From NCBI RefSeq assembly GCF_001644035.1, contig NZ_LUUG01000098.1:1-64000 (forward strand): a stretch of 64,000 nt of DNA, given 5' to 3'. Numbering within the stretch: position 1 is the stretch's first letter; each line of letters starts with the position of its first letter. A program made the translations under genes and the position numbers. Below are positions 29,898-38,800 of the stretch, piece by piece. This DNA is from Methylomonas methanica (lineage in GTDB: Bacteria; Pseudomonadota; Gammaproteobacteria; Methylococcales; Methylomonadaceae). A model generated the notes under the pieces. It was given only the letters and a program-made list of their open reading frames with translations. It was not told the origin of the DNA and did not search any database.

Positions 29898-30590
29898 ATG
29901 ATTTTCAGACAACTCTTCGAAACAGAAACCTCTACCTACAGTTATTTGTTGGGCTGTGAACGTAGCCGTCGCGCCTGCCTGATCGATCCGGTCGCTTCAG
30001 AGCTGCCGATTTATATCGATTTACTGCAAAGCTTGGATCTAAAACTGATTTATACCCTGGAAACTCATGTGCACGCCGATCACATCACCGGCGCCGGTCT
30101 GTTGCGGGAAAAACTCGGCAGCAAGAGCGTGGTGCATCGGGATGCCGGCGCGCTCTGCGCGGATTTGCTGGTCACCGACGGCGTGTTACTGCAAGTTGGC
30201 GATTTGGATATTCAGGTACGGCATACCCCCGGCCATACCGGCGGTTGCGTCAGTTATGTGATGGCCGACCGGGTGTTTACCGGCGATGCCTTGTTGATCG
30301 GCGGCAGCGGTCGCACCGACTTCCAGCAAGGTGATGCGGGCCAGCTTTACGACAGTATCACCGGCAAATTATTTACTTTACCGGCTGATACGCTGGTTTA
30401 TCCCGGACATGATTACCAAGGCAATACCGTGTCTACCATCAAACAGGAAATGGCTAAAAACTCCCGCATTGGTCAAGGCCGCACGCGTGCCGAGTTCATA
30501 GCGATCATGAGCGAATTGAAGTTGGCGTATCCCAAGTTTATCGATCAGGCGCTGCCGGCCAATCAGTCCTGTGGGACGCTGGCCGAGTAG
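29898..30590 (+). CDS. Persulfide dioxygenase (ETHE1-like)
   Basis: This 230-aa metallo-beta-lactamase-fold protein has the iron site motif THVHADHITG (residues 56-65), HTPGHTGGC and GDALLIGGSGRTDFQ, then YPGHDY. The TGGC and GRTDFQ segments distinguish persulfide dioxygenases from glyoxalase II. The reaction is glutathione persulfide plus oxygen to sulfite and glutathione. It is preceded by a sigma54 promoter and a FisR-like activator, and followed by a TauE/SafE-type exporter that could remove the sulfite. Confidence 0.92.
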   Translation: MIFRQLFETETSTYSYLLGCERSRRACLIDPVASELPIYIDLLQSLDLKLIYTLETHVHADHITGAGLLREKLGSKSVVHRDAGALCADLLVTDGVLLQVGDLDIQVRHTPGHTGGCVSYVMADRVFTGDALLIGGSGRTDFQQGDAGQLYDSITGKLFTLPADTLVYPGHDYQGNTVSTIKQEMAKNSRIGQGRTRAEFIAIMSELKLAYPKFIDQALPANQSCGTLAE

Positions 30591-30603
30591 GCGGAGTTAG
30601 CCG

Positions 30604-31530
30604 ATGATCCTAACGCTGATCTTGGCAATCTGTATCGGCCTGCTGCTGGGCTTGTTGGGCGGCGGCGGCTCGATTTTGACGGTGCCGATGCTGGTATACG
30701 TGTTGGATGTGCCGCCCAAGACCGCCATCGTCACCTCGTTTGTAGTGGTGGGCGTATCCAGCCTGATGGCGTTAATTCCACATGCGCGGCGCGGCCACGT
30801 CTGCTGGAAAAGCGCGCTGGTATTTGGTTTGGCCGGCATGCTAGGCGCATTTGGCGGCGGTCGCTTGGCCGGGCATTTTTCCGGAGAATGGCTAATGGTG
30901 TTTTTTGGGACGATTACCTTGTTGACCGGTTTGGCGATGATCTTCAAGAAAGCGCCTAGCGAGACAACTATTGAGCAGGCATTACCAATGTGTCCCTTAC
31001 AGACACCGATATTGCGCTTGTTATTTGATGGGGTTTTGGTCGGCGCTTTGACCGGATTAGTGGGGGTCGGCGGCGGGTTTTTGATCGTGCCTGCATTGAC
31101 CTTGTTGGTGGGCTTGCCGATGCCGGCGGCGATCGGTACGTCCTTACTGGTTATCGTGATGAACGCCACCGCCGGCTTGAGCGGTTATGCCAATCACGCT
31201 CAGCTGGATATCGAGTTGATGATACTGGTCACCGCCGGTGCGGTATGCGGCAGTTTTCTGGGCGGCTGGTTATCCAATTTTATTAGTGCGGCAGTGTTAC
31301 GGCGAGGGTTTGGTTGGTTCGTGATGGTGGTGGCGGTTTACGTGTTGTTTAACGCCTTGAGTTGGCAGCTGCTGGCATCGGTAGCGGTGTGGCAGGATGA
31401 CGAACTTGCCTGGCGACGGGTGTTGGCCGGCTTAGCCGCCGTCTTGGCACTAGGTCTAATCGGCAATCGTATTCATAGCCGTAAACCGCATATAGAAGCG
31501 GTGCCAATGCAGCCTCGGCAGCACCTATAA
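30604..31530 (+). CDS. TauE/SafE-family sulfite exporter-like permease
   Basis: This 308-aa membrane protein has about eight helices and two homologous halves, each with a glycine-rich motif (GLLGGGGSILTVPML and GLVGVGGGFLIVPALT). The family exports sulfite or sulfonates. It starts 13 nt after the dioxygenase stop, so it is almost surely co-transcribed under sigma54 control, and sulfite made by the dioxygenase is the likely substrate. A run of C-P-L near residue 130 lies between the halves. Confidence 0.88.
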   Translation: MILTLILAICIGLLLGLLGGGGSILTVPMLVYVLDVPPKTAIVTSFVVVGVSSLMALIPHARRGHVCWKSALVFGLAGMLGAFGGGRLAGHFSGEWLMVFFGTITLLTGLAMIFKKAPSETTIEQALPMCPLQTPILRLLFDGVLVGALTGLVGVGGGFLIVPALTLLVGLPMPAAIGTSLLVIVMNATAGLSGYANHAQLDIELMILVTAGAVCGSFLGGWLSNFISAAVLRRGFGWFVMVVAVYVLFNALSWQLLASVAVWQDDELAWRRVLAGLAAVLALGLIGNRIHSRKPHIEAVPMQPRQHL

Positions 31531-31548
31531 ATTAGGCTAGACTAATAT

Positions 31549-31570
31549 TGACGGTTGTGTTAGACCGTCA
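31549..31570 (+). terminator. Hairpin between exporter and copper oxidase genes
   Basis: TGACGGT and ACCGTCA form a perfect 7-bp stem with an 8-nt loop about 20 nt after the exporter stop. No T-run follows, so it could be a weak terminator or an operator for the downstream copper genes. Confidence 0.4.
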
Positions 31571-31631
31571 CTTTCGTCATCCGGTGTTAACCGCTTGGCG
31601 CATAACTATAAAAATCGTTTGAGGAGGGTAT

Positions 31632-33500
31632 ATGTCTTATTCATTCAATAAGTCCCGTCGGCGCTTTTTTGCGCAAAGTGGCGCCGGATTAATGGCCTGG
31701 GCGGCAACGCCCGCGTGGCTGCGGGCCATGGAAAACATGGGCGACATGCCGAAAATGTCACCGCGAAAAGCCTCGGCCAATTTTCATCCGGATGTGGAAT
31801 TGGACTTGATCTGCAAGCCTGGCTCGGTTGCTATTTTGCCGGGTCAGCCCACGCGGGTGCAGCAATACTTTGCCAAGTTGGTGAAGGGGCCGGCGCAGAC
31901 CTTAACCGAAATTCCCGGCTCTTATTTGGGACCGGTGCTGCGTTTCGAGAAAGGCCAGAAGATTCGAATCAATCTGCACAATCAACTTAACGAACCCAGC
32001 ATTACCCATTGGCATGGTTTGCACGTGCCTGCCGAAGTGGATGGTCATCCGCTGTACACGATAGATAGCGGTCAAGTGTTCGTGTATGAGTTTGAAATGC
32101 TCAACCGGGCCAGCATGAATATCTACCACCCGCACCCGCACAACACCACTGCGGAACAGGTTTATCACGGTCTGGCGGGCGCCATTTTGGTAAACGACGA
32201 GGAAGAACGGCGGCTGGAATTGCCCGGCGGCGAATACGAAGTCCCTATCGTCATTCAAGATAAGTTGTTTGACGACAGCAACCAACTTGTTTACGCGCGG
32301 CACATGCGCGATCGCATGATGGGTTTTTACGGCGACCGGATTTTGGTGAACGGTCGCCCCAATTTTCAACTCGACGTGGCCAGTCGAGCTTATCGTTTCC
32401 GCGTCCTCAACGGCTCAACGGCGCGCATCTACAAACTGGCTTGGGACGACAAATCGCCCATCACCGTCATCGGCACCGATGGCGGTTTGCTGGAGGCACC
32501 GGTCAATAAACCTTACGTGATGCTGGCCCCCGGCGAGCGTTTGGATATTTGGGCGGATTTCAGCGGGCGTAAAGTCGGCTCTCAGTTGGTGTTGCGCAGC
32601 CGTTCTTTTTCCGGCGTATTGCCGGGAATGATGGGCGGTGGCCAAGGTGAACATGGGCGCATGGGCGGCGGCATGGGTATGCACGGCAGTGCTTTGCCGG
32701 TGGGTAGTGACTATCCGATTTTTACGGTGAAAGTCACCCGGCAAGTAAGCGATAGTCCGAAATTACCCAACAGTTTGGCGCAAATTCACCATTACGGCTT
32801 AAGCGACACAGTCAACCCCGATAAACCGGTGCCTATCGCTATTTCGGAAGGACCGATGCGCATGGTTTTAAATGGCCGGCCCTATGCCTATAACGACATC
32901 TTGCCGAGCGAGCGTATCCCGCTGAATACCGTGCAATTGCTGGAGATTTTTCATGCACATGGCGGTGGACATGGTGCTAACAGTGCTGCTGAGCACGGCG
33001 GCAAAGAGAGTGCCGGCGTCAAGCACAACTCAGGCATGCAAGCGGAGTCCGGCGGTCACAGAATGGGCGGCATGGGCATGATGGGCGGTATGCGGCACGA
33101 TGATGATAACAAGCAAGGCGAGGGTGGTCATCGGCGCATGGGTATGATGGGCATGCGCCATGGCGGCGACAGTGAAGAAGCCGGCGGTCATCAGATGGGC
33201 GGCATGGGAGGTATGGGCGGTGGCATGGGCATGATGATGTCTATGGCGCATCCGATTCATTTGCACGGCCAATATTTTCAAATCCTGAGCAGGACCATAG
33301 CCACCAACGCTGGCGAAGATTACGCAACGGTTAAAGAGGGCTTCATCGAAGGTGGCTGGAAAGACACAGTGCTGGTGATGCCGGGCGAGCGGGTAAAAAT
33401 CATCAAGCCCTTCCAGGATTTTAAAGGTTTGTTTATGTACCACTGCCATAACCTGGAACACGAAGATATGGGTATGATGCGGGATTTCTTGGTGGGATGA
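31632..33500 (+). CDS. CueO-like multicopper oxidase with Met/His-rich insert
   Basis: This 622-aa periplasmic multicopper oxidase has a Tat signal (SRRRFFAQSG). All four copper-site motifs are present: THWHGLHVPAEVDG, IYHPHPHNTT, HPIHLHGQYF and YHCHNLEHEDMGMM. Between residues about 330 and 530 lie inserts very rich in Met, His and Gly, like the Met-rich loop of CueO that binds Cu(I) but larger. Probable role: oxidation of cuprous ion in copper tolerance. GAGGAGG precedes the ATG. Neighbours include a HMA-domain membrane protein and a His-rich exported protein. Confidence 0.9.
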   Translation: MSYSFNKSRRRFFAQSGAGLMAWAATPAWLRAMENMGDMPKMSPRKASANFHPDVELDLICKPGSVAILPGQPTRVQQYFAKLVKGPAQTLTEIPGSYLGPVLRFEKGQKIRINLHNQLNEPSITHWHGLHVPAEVDGHPLYTIDSGQVFVYEFEMLNRASMNIYHPHPHNTTAEQVYHGLAGAILVNDEEERRLELPGGEYEVPIVIQDKLFDDSNQLVYARHMRDRMMGFYGDRILVNGRPNFQLDVASRAYRFRVLNGSTARIYKLAWDDKSPITVIGTDGGLLEAPVNKPYVMLAPGERLDIWADFSGRKVGSQLVLRSRSFSGVLPGMMGGGQGEHGRMGGGMGMHGSALPVGSDYPIFTVKVTRQVSDSPKLPNSLAQIHHYGLSDTVNPDKPVPIAISEGPMRMVLNGRPYAYNDILPSERIPLNTVQLLEIFHAHGGGHGANSAAEHGGKESAGVKHNSGMQAESGGHRMGGMGMMGGMRHDDDNKQGEGGHRRMGMMGMRHGGDSEEAGGHQMGGMGGMGGGMGMMMSMAHPIHLHGQYFQILSRTIATNAGEDYATVKEGFIEGGWKDTVLVMPGERVKIIKPFQDFKGLFMYHCHNLEHEDMGMMRDFLVG

Positions 33501-33531
33501 GCAGACGACGCTAATTGTCAGGGAGCGGGAT

Positions 33532-34563
33532 ATGACGGTGATCAACAGGCATTTAACAGTCGAGGGCATGCACTGCCCTGGTTGCGAAGATACCATTCGC
33601 CAAGCGCTGGCTGATTTACCGGGTGTGATAACGGTAGAAGTCAGCTATGCGCGAGCGACGGTTGATGTGCAATTTGACGACAAGCTGGCCGACGAAGCGG
33701 CGTTATGCCAAGCCATTCGCGGCAAGGGTTACGGCGTGGTACTGACGCCGCGCCCTGCTAGCGGAAAGCTGAAAGGCCTGTTGATTTTTCTGTTGTTATT
33801 GCTGGTGGTCGGCGGCGTGGCGTTCTGGGGCAAGAGCTTGATGCCGGGCGTGATGCAACAAATGTCGCCGCATATGGATCAAGCGGTATTGCTGGGCATC
33901 GGTTTTCTCACCGGTTTTCATTGTATCGGCATGTGCGGCGGTTTTGTGGTGGGTTACACCGATCCGGCCAAACCCAAATCCCGCCAATTGCTGGCGCATT
34001 TAAGTTACGCATTCGGCAAGACCGTGTCCTACAGCACACTCGGCGCCGGCTTTGGATTGTTAGGTGCCAGCATCGCCATTACCCCGCAGATACGTGGCGG
34101 GCTGGCTTTGGTTGCGAGCCTATTTCTGTTGCTGTACGGTCTAAAGATGCTCAACTTCTTTGCGGTCTTGCGCCGTTTTACCTTGCGCATGCCCAAGGCC
34201 GTCAATCGCCAGCTTGCAGACGAAATGCGCAAACCGCGCAGTGCATTGCGTACCGGCTTGTTGACCGGTTTTTTGCTGGGTTGCGGGCCGCTACAGGCCA
34301 TGTATGTGATGGCCGCCGGCAGCGGCGACCCGGTGCAGGGCGCGCTGATCCTATTTTGGTTTGGCCTCGGTACGTTGGCGCCGTTGCTCGGTTTTGGGTT
34401 TTTCGCCAGTTTGTTGTCGCCGGTATTTATGCGGCAGCTCGTCAAGGTTTCCGCAATATTGGTTATCGCGATGGGCGTAATGATGGCTCAACGCGGTTTG
34501 AAAATCGTCCAAGCAGGTCAGATGCCCGCAGCGATGCCCGCGCATACCCAGCCCGTTCAGTGA
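33532..34563 (+). CDS. HMA domain fused to UreH2/TauE-SafE membrane protein
   Basis: This 343-aa protein begins with a heavy-metal-associated domain (residues 7-70) with the copper-binding GMHCPGCE, followed by six to seven helices of the UreH_2/DsbD-like class with HCIGMCGG near residue 127 and GCGPLQAMY near 250. Such fusions are proposed to move copper or reducing power across the inner membrane. It begins 31 nt after the multicopper oxidase, fitting a copper-handling operon. The exact transport activity is not established. Confidence 0.85.
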   Translation: MTVINRHLTVEGMHCPGCEDTIRQALADLPGVITVEVSYARATVDVQFDDKLADEAALCQAIRGKGYGVVLTPRPASGKLKGLLIFLLLLLVVGGVAFWGKSLMPGVMQQMSPHMDQAVLLGIGFLTGFHCIGMCGGFVVGYTDPAKPKSRQLLAHLSYAFGKTVSYSTLGAGFGLLGASIAITPQIRGGLALVASLFLLLYGLKMLNFFAVLRRFTLRMPKAVNRQLADEMRKPRSALRTGLLTGFLLGCGPLQAMYVMAAGSGDPVQGALILFWFGLGTLAPLLGFGFFASLLSPVFMRQLVKVSAILVIAMGVMMAQRGLKIVQAGQMPAAMPAHTQPVQ

Positions 34564-34572
34564 GGTAAAGTT

Positions 34573-34992
34573 TTGGATATTCAACGTTTCAGACAATTGA
34601 ACGAGCAAGCCAAACGGCTGGCGGACGAAACAGGCAATTTGCTGATCGAAGTTTTTCATTATCTGGCCTTGTTTGTCATTGGCGCCAGTATTGTTTGGTC
34701 GGCGGTGGTGGCATACGGCGGCATGATGTTGCAAGGCCACGCCACCATTGGCGACATTTTGCTGTTGTTCATCTATTTGGAATTGGGTGCGATGGTCGGC
34801 ATCTATTTCAAAACTAACCTAATGCCGGTGCGTTGTCTGATTTACATTGCCATCACCGCGCTGGCCCGTTTGTTAATTGCTGATATTCAAGCCCATCACC
34901 AGGCCGATATGGGGATTTTATTGGTGTCCGGCGGTATTTTATTGCTGGCCTTATCGACACTGCTTATTCGTAAGCCAAGCGACGAATCGTAA
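34573..34992 (+). CDS. psiE: PsiE-family membrane protein
   Basis: This 139-aa protein has four predicted helices, with LFIYLELGAMVGIYFKT and the RCLIYIAITALARLL segment typical of the PsiE (phosphate-starvation-inducible) family of unknown function. It starts at TTG 34573 with GAGGT 7 nt upstream, 9 nt after the preceding gene, so it appears to be the third gene of the copper operon. No Pho box was looked for in detail. Confidence 0.8.
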   Translation: MDIQRFRQLNEQAKRLADETGNLLIEVFHYLALFVIGASIVWSAVVAYGGMMLQGHATIGDILLLFIYLELGAMVGIYFKTNLMPVRCLIYIAITALARLLIADIQAHHQADMGILLVSGGILLLALSTLLIRKPSDES

Positions 34993-35116
34993 TACATCAA
35001 TTCAGCTGCATTCTCGACAGATTTCGGCGGCTATGCGCGGGTGTTCTCGGTAAGGTCGATGCCCATTTCAACTCGAATATTTTGTGAGCGTTGCTCATTC
35101 ACACAGGACGATTAGG

Positions 35117-35629
35117 ATGAAAAAAACACTATTGCTAACTGCCTTACTGCTAGCGGTCAGCGCTGCCCGGGCCATCCCACCGGTCGATCCGGCGCGGCTG
35201 GACGAAGTGCAAGAGCGCGGCAGCCATGTCATGCCGTTTGATCTGGAAAAAACCTTACATATTTTTAATAAGACTGACACCGGCGGCATCCAGCAAGTCA
35301 TCGCCAAAGATGGCGAGGATACTGACCAAATTGCTTTGGCGCGCAGCCATCTGGCGCAACTGGCTGCGGGTTTTGCCAAAGGGGATTTTTCCGGGCCGCG
35401 CCGCATTCATGGCGATGATATGCCGGGGCTAAAAGCCTTGGCGTCCGCTGCCGGAAAAGTCAGTTTTGCCTATCGGGATTTGTCGAACGGCGCCGAAATC
35501 GAGTATCGGAGCGAGGACAAACAGTTGGTAGAAGCAGTGCATAGCTATTTCGATGCCCAACTCAGCGATCACGCTCGCCATGCGGTGCCCGGCGGACAGC
35601 ATATGCACCACGGCCACCACCAGCCTTAA
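35117..35629 (+). CDS. Exported protein with His-rich C-terminus
   Basis: From ATG 35117 (AGGA 8 nt upstream) the product is 170 aa with a signal peptide (KKTLLLTALLLAVSAARA). The mature protein has a mostly helical domain with FDLEKTLHIFNKTDTGG and ends in a His-rich tail (HARHA, HMHHGHHQ) that is likely to bind metal. It lies after the copper genes, which suggests a periplasmic copper role. Related proteins are sometimes labelled aspartate carbamoyltransferase, but no such catalytic motif is present. Function not established. Confidence 0.75.
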   Translation: MKKTLLLTALLLAVSAARAIPPVDPARLDEVQERGSHVMPFDLEKTLHIFNKTDTGGIQQVIAKDGEDTDQIALARSHLAQLAAGFAKGDFSGPRRIHGDDMPGLKALASAAGKVSFAYRDLSNGAEIEYRSEDKQLVEAVHSYFDAQLSDHARHAVPGGQHMHHGHHQP

Positions 35630-35809
35630 TCGTTAATACGGCGGAAAGCTATCACTGATTACCTAATGAATAGCCACGTGTATTCTTGATTCAATCTACC
35701 TGCAAACTCAGGAATCGATTCACTGTGAAATAGTGCCATTCGATTGGCCTTTCCTTGCGGCGATTTTGTTGTTAAAAAGCCCTTATCTAACGGCGATAAG
35801 GGGGACGAC

Positions 35810-38800
35810 ATGTCCGGACTGGCGACAAAACACGCGTCTGCTACCAAAGGCGCAGCTATAAGCGCGGTCCCCCGGCATTGGCTGAGCCGCCCTGGATACT
35901 GGCTAGGCTGGGCCTTAATGCTGGCCTTGCTGTCTACCGTCATCGCCTTCCAGCAAGCGCCGCACCGTAACGCCTATCGCCCTGAACCCAAATTGTCGAG
36001 TTGGAATTATTGGGGATACCCAATCGAGCGCAACGCTTTTCGTAGGTTGCCGGCCATCGCCGGGAATCTCAACGATCTGGCTGTTTCCGAAGATGGTCAG
36101 CATATTTGGGCTGTGGGTGATGGCGGTTTGATCATCTACAGTACGGATGCTGGCGTGAGTTGGCAGCAAGGGCAAATTGGGCCTCCTGCGCCAATAACAC
36201 CTTTGGCGCGAGCCGACGGTTTTTGGATTAAGGCAGCGCAAGCCGAGATGCCGGCGGCCGAGCCGCAACAGCAGCAATCGGTTCCAACTAACCTAGACAA
36301 TGCACCTTTCAACGTTCGGAATGCCGACGGCGGCGAGGCAAATGCTGCCAAGGTGATAAACCCTGCGCTCGATTACGCAAACCAGTCGCCAGTCCAAAAG
36401 TCCCCGAGTGCGCCGCAAGAGCAAGACCTACCTGCGGCAAAGACCAATAATGAGCCAGCGACACCCACTCCAAAAAACTCACCTCAAGCAAGTACAGTCG
36501 ATAAGGCGGGCGAACCCGCTTCGCCACCACCCGTTCAGAAGCAAAAGCCGAGTGGACGGGATCCGAAGCGCGCCAATTTATATTCCGTGTATTTTGTCGA
36601 CACCTCTCATGGTTGGGCGGTCGGCGAAGATGGTGTGATTCTGGTCACCGCCGATGGCGCCAAAAGTTGGCAGCTCCAAACCAGCGGCACGAAGGAAATA
36701 TTGAACAGCGTGCATTTTGTCGATCCCGCGCATGGCTGGGCAGTAGGCCAGGCGGGCCTCATTCTGGCTACCGCAGACGGTGGTAAAAGTTGGAAAAATC
36801 AGGCGAGTGTTGCCGGGTCACATCTGAATAGTGTGACGTTTTCCGATGAACTGCATGGTTGGGCCGTCGGTGATCTTGGGGTCATACTTGCCACCGCAGA
36901 TGGCGGTCAAACTTGGCAAGCTCAAGCTAAAAATGCCAATCAAATTTTTCAATCAGTAGATTTTATCGATAATCGGCGCGGTTGGGCCGTGGGAACGGGT
37001 GGGCGCATCGTTGCCACCACGGATGGAGGCAACACTTGGCAGTCGCAACCCAATCAAGTGTCGCAATTTCTGCATAGCGTCCGCTTTCTAAAAGACGGCT
37101 TACGGGGTTGGGTGGCTGGCACGAACGGTACCCTCGCAGCGACGACTAATGGGGGGCTTAGCTGGCGAACACTAAACGGCGGAACTTCTGGTGAGTTGCG
37201 TAGCGTTAAATTTCTTCTTGATGGTTTGCGCGGTTGGGCCGTCGGTGCCGACGGAACCATAGTCGCCAGCTCTGACGGTGGCAATAGTTGGCAGGCTGCA
37301 AGCCAGAAGGTTTTTAGCAGTGTGCAATTTATGAATAATCGTCAACTTGGCTGGGTAATTGGCGCTGATGGCGCAGTTTTGTCCAGTACCGATGCTGGTC
37401 GAAATTGGCGAAGGCAGGAAATTCAAACCAATCAAGACCTATTTGGCTTGCACATTTTAGCTGACGGCCAACGTGGCTGGTTGACCGGTAGCAATGGGGT
37501 TATTTTTGCTACCACCGATGCTGGGAAAAATTGGCGTGCTCAAAACAACAACACCAAAATGTTCTTATTCAGAGTTCAATTTCTCAATGACGGTTTGCAC
37601 GGCTGGGCTGCGGGTGACGGGGGGCTTCTGGTCACCCGTGATGGAGGCAAAAACTGGCAACTTGACCCTGATATATGGGGAACACTTTTTGCCATGCATT
37701 TTTCGGGGGATGGTCAGCGAGGTTGGCTGGCCGACGTCAGCGGTAAGTCGGACTTTACCGAGGATGGTGGCTTGACCTGGCAATCTCAGGTGATTGGTTC
37801 AAAGGCAGGCATTCTCGATCTTCAGTTTCAGGCCGACGGTATAAACGGTTGGGCTGTCGGCTCTAAGGGGGCGATTTTTTCCACATCCGATGGCGGAAAA
37901 AATTGGCATGCTCAAGTGAGTACTACCCAACAGAATCTCAGAGGATCAGCTTTTGCCGGCGACGGCAGTCGTGGTTGGGCAGTTGGTGTCGGCGGCACTG
38001 TAGTGTCTACTACAAATAGCGGTGGCACATGGCAGCCGCAAGACAGTGATACCTCGGCTAACTTGATAGACATATATGCCGACAACGGAGGCCGACATGC
38101 CTGGGCCGTCGGCGCAGCCGGCACCCTACTCGCCACCAGCGACGGCGGCGAACATTGGCAAGACCCGGTGTTGCCCTACCAACGCTATCCGGCGCCTTGG
38201 TATTACCTGAGCTGGTTGCCGATCATGCTGTTGTTCAGCCGAGGCTTGCGCTTGCAGTTGACCGACTTGCGCGAACCGGAAGCCAACGATCCCAATTTAG
38301 GGATAAATCCCACCGCTATTTCCGATAAACCTACCGGTCCCGGCAGCAGGGATTATTTAGGCAGTTTGAAGTTAGCCCAGGATTTATCCGCCTTTCTGCG
38401 CAACGAAAACACTCAGCCACCATTGACCCTGGCGATTACCGGCGATTGGGGCAGCGGCAAAAGCTCGGTGATGAATTATTTGCAAGCCGAGTTGCGCCGC
38501 GAAGGTTTGCGGCCGGTGTGGTACAACGCTTGGCATCATCAGGAAGAGCAACAGGTGCTGGGCTCCATCCTGGAATGCGTGCGCCAGCAGGCCACGCCGC
38601 CGCTATGGCCCTGGCTGTTGCCGGGCCTGTGGTTTAAATTGCGTTTGTTGACACATCGGCGATTTTGGCTCCAGCTGCTGGCGGCTGCGCTCTTGACGGG
38701 TTTTTGTTGGTTGGCGGCATTTTCCTATTTTCATGAAGAGGCGGAAGAAAATCAGGTGTGGCACTTCGCTTCCCACTTGGCCGGCTTGGAGCAACCGGCG

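Noticed and set aside
35744-35810. N-terminal extension of the Ycf48-KAP fusion
   Set aside because: It lacks a ribosome site, while ATG 35810 has AAGGGGGA directly upstream.
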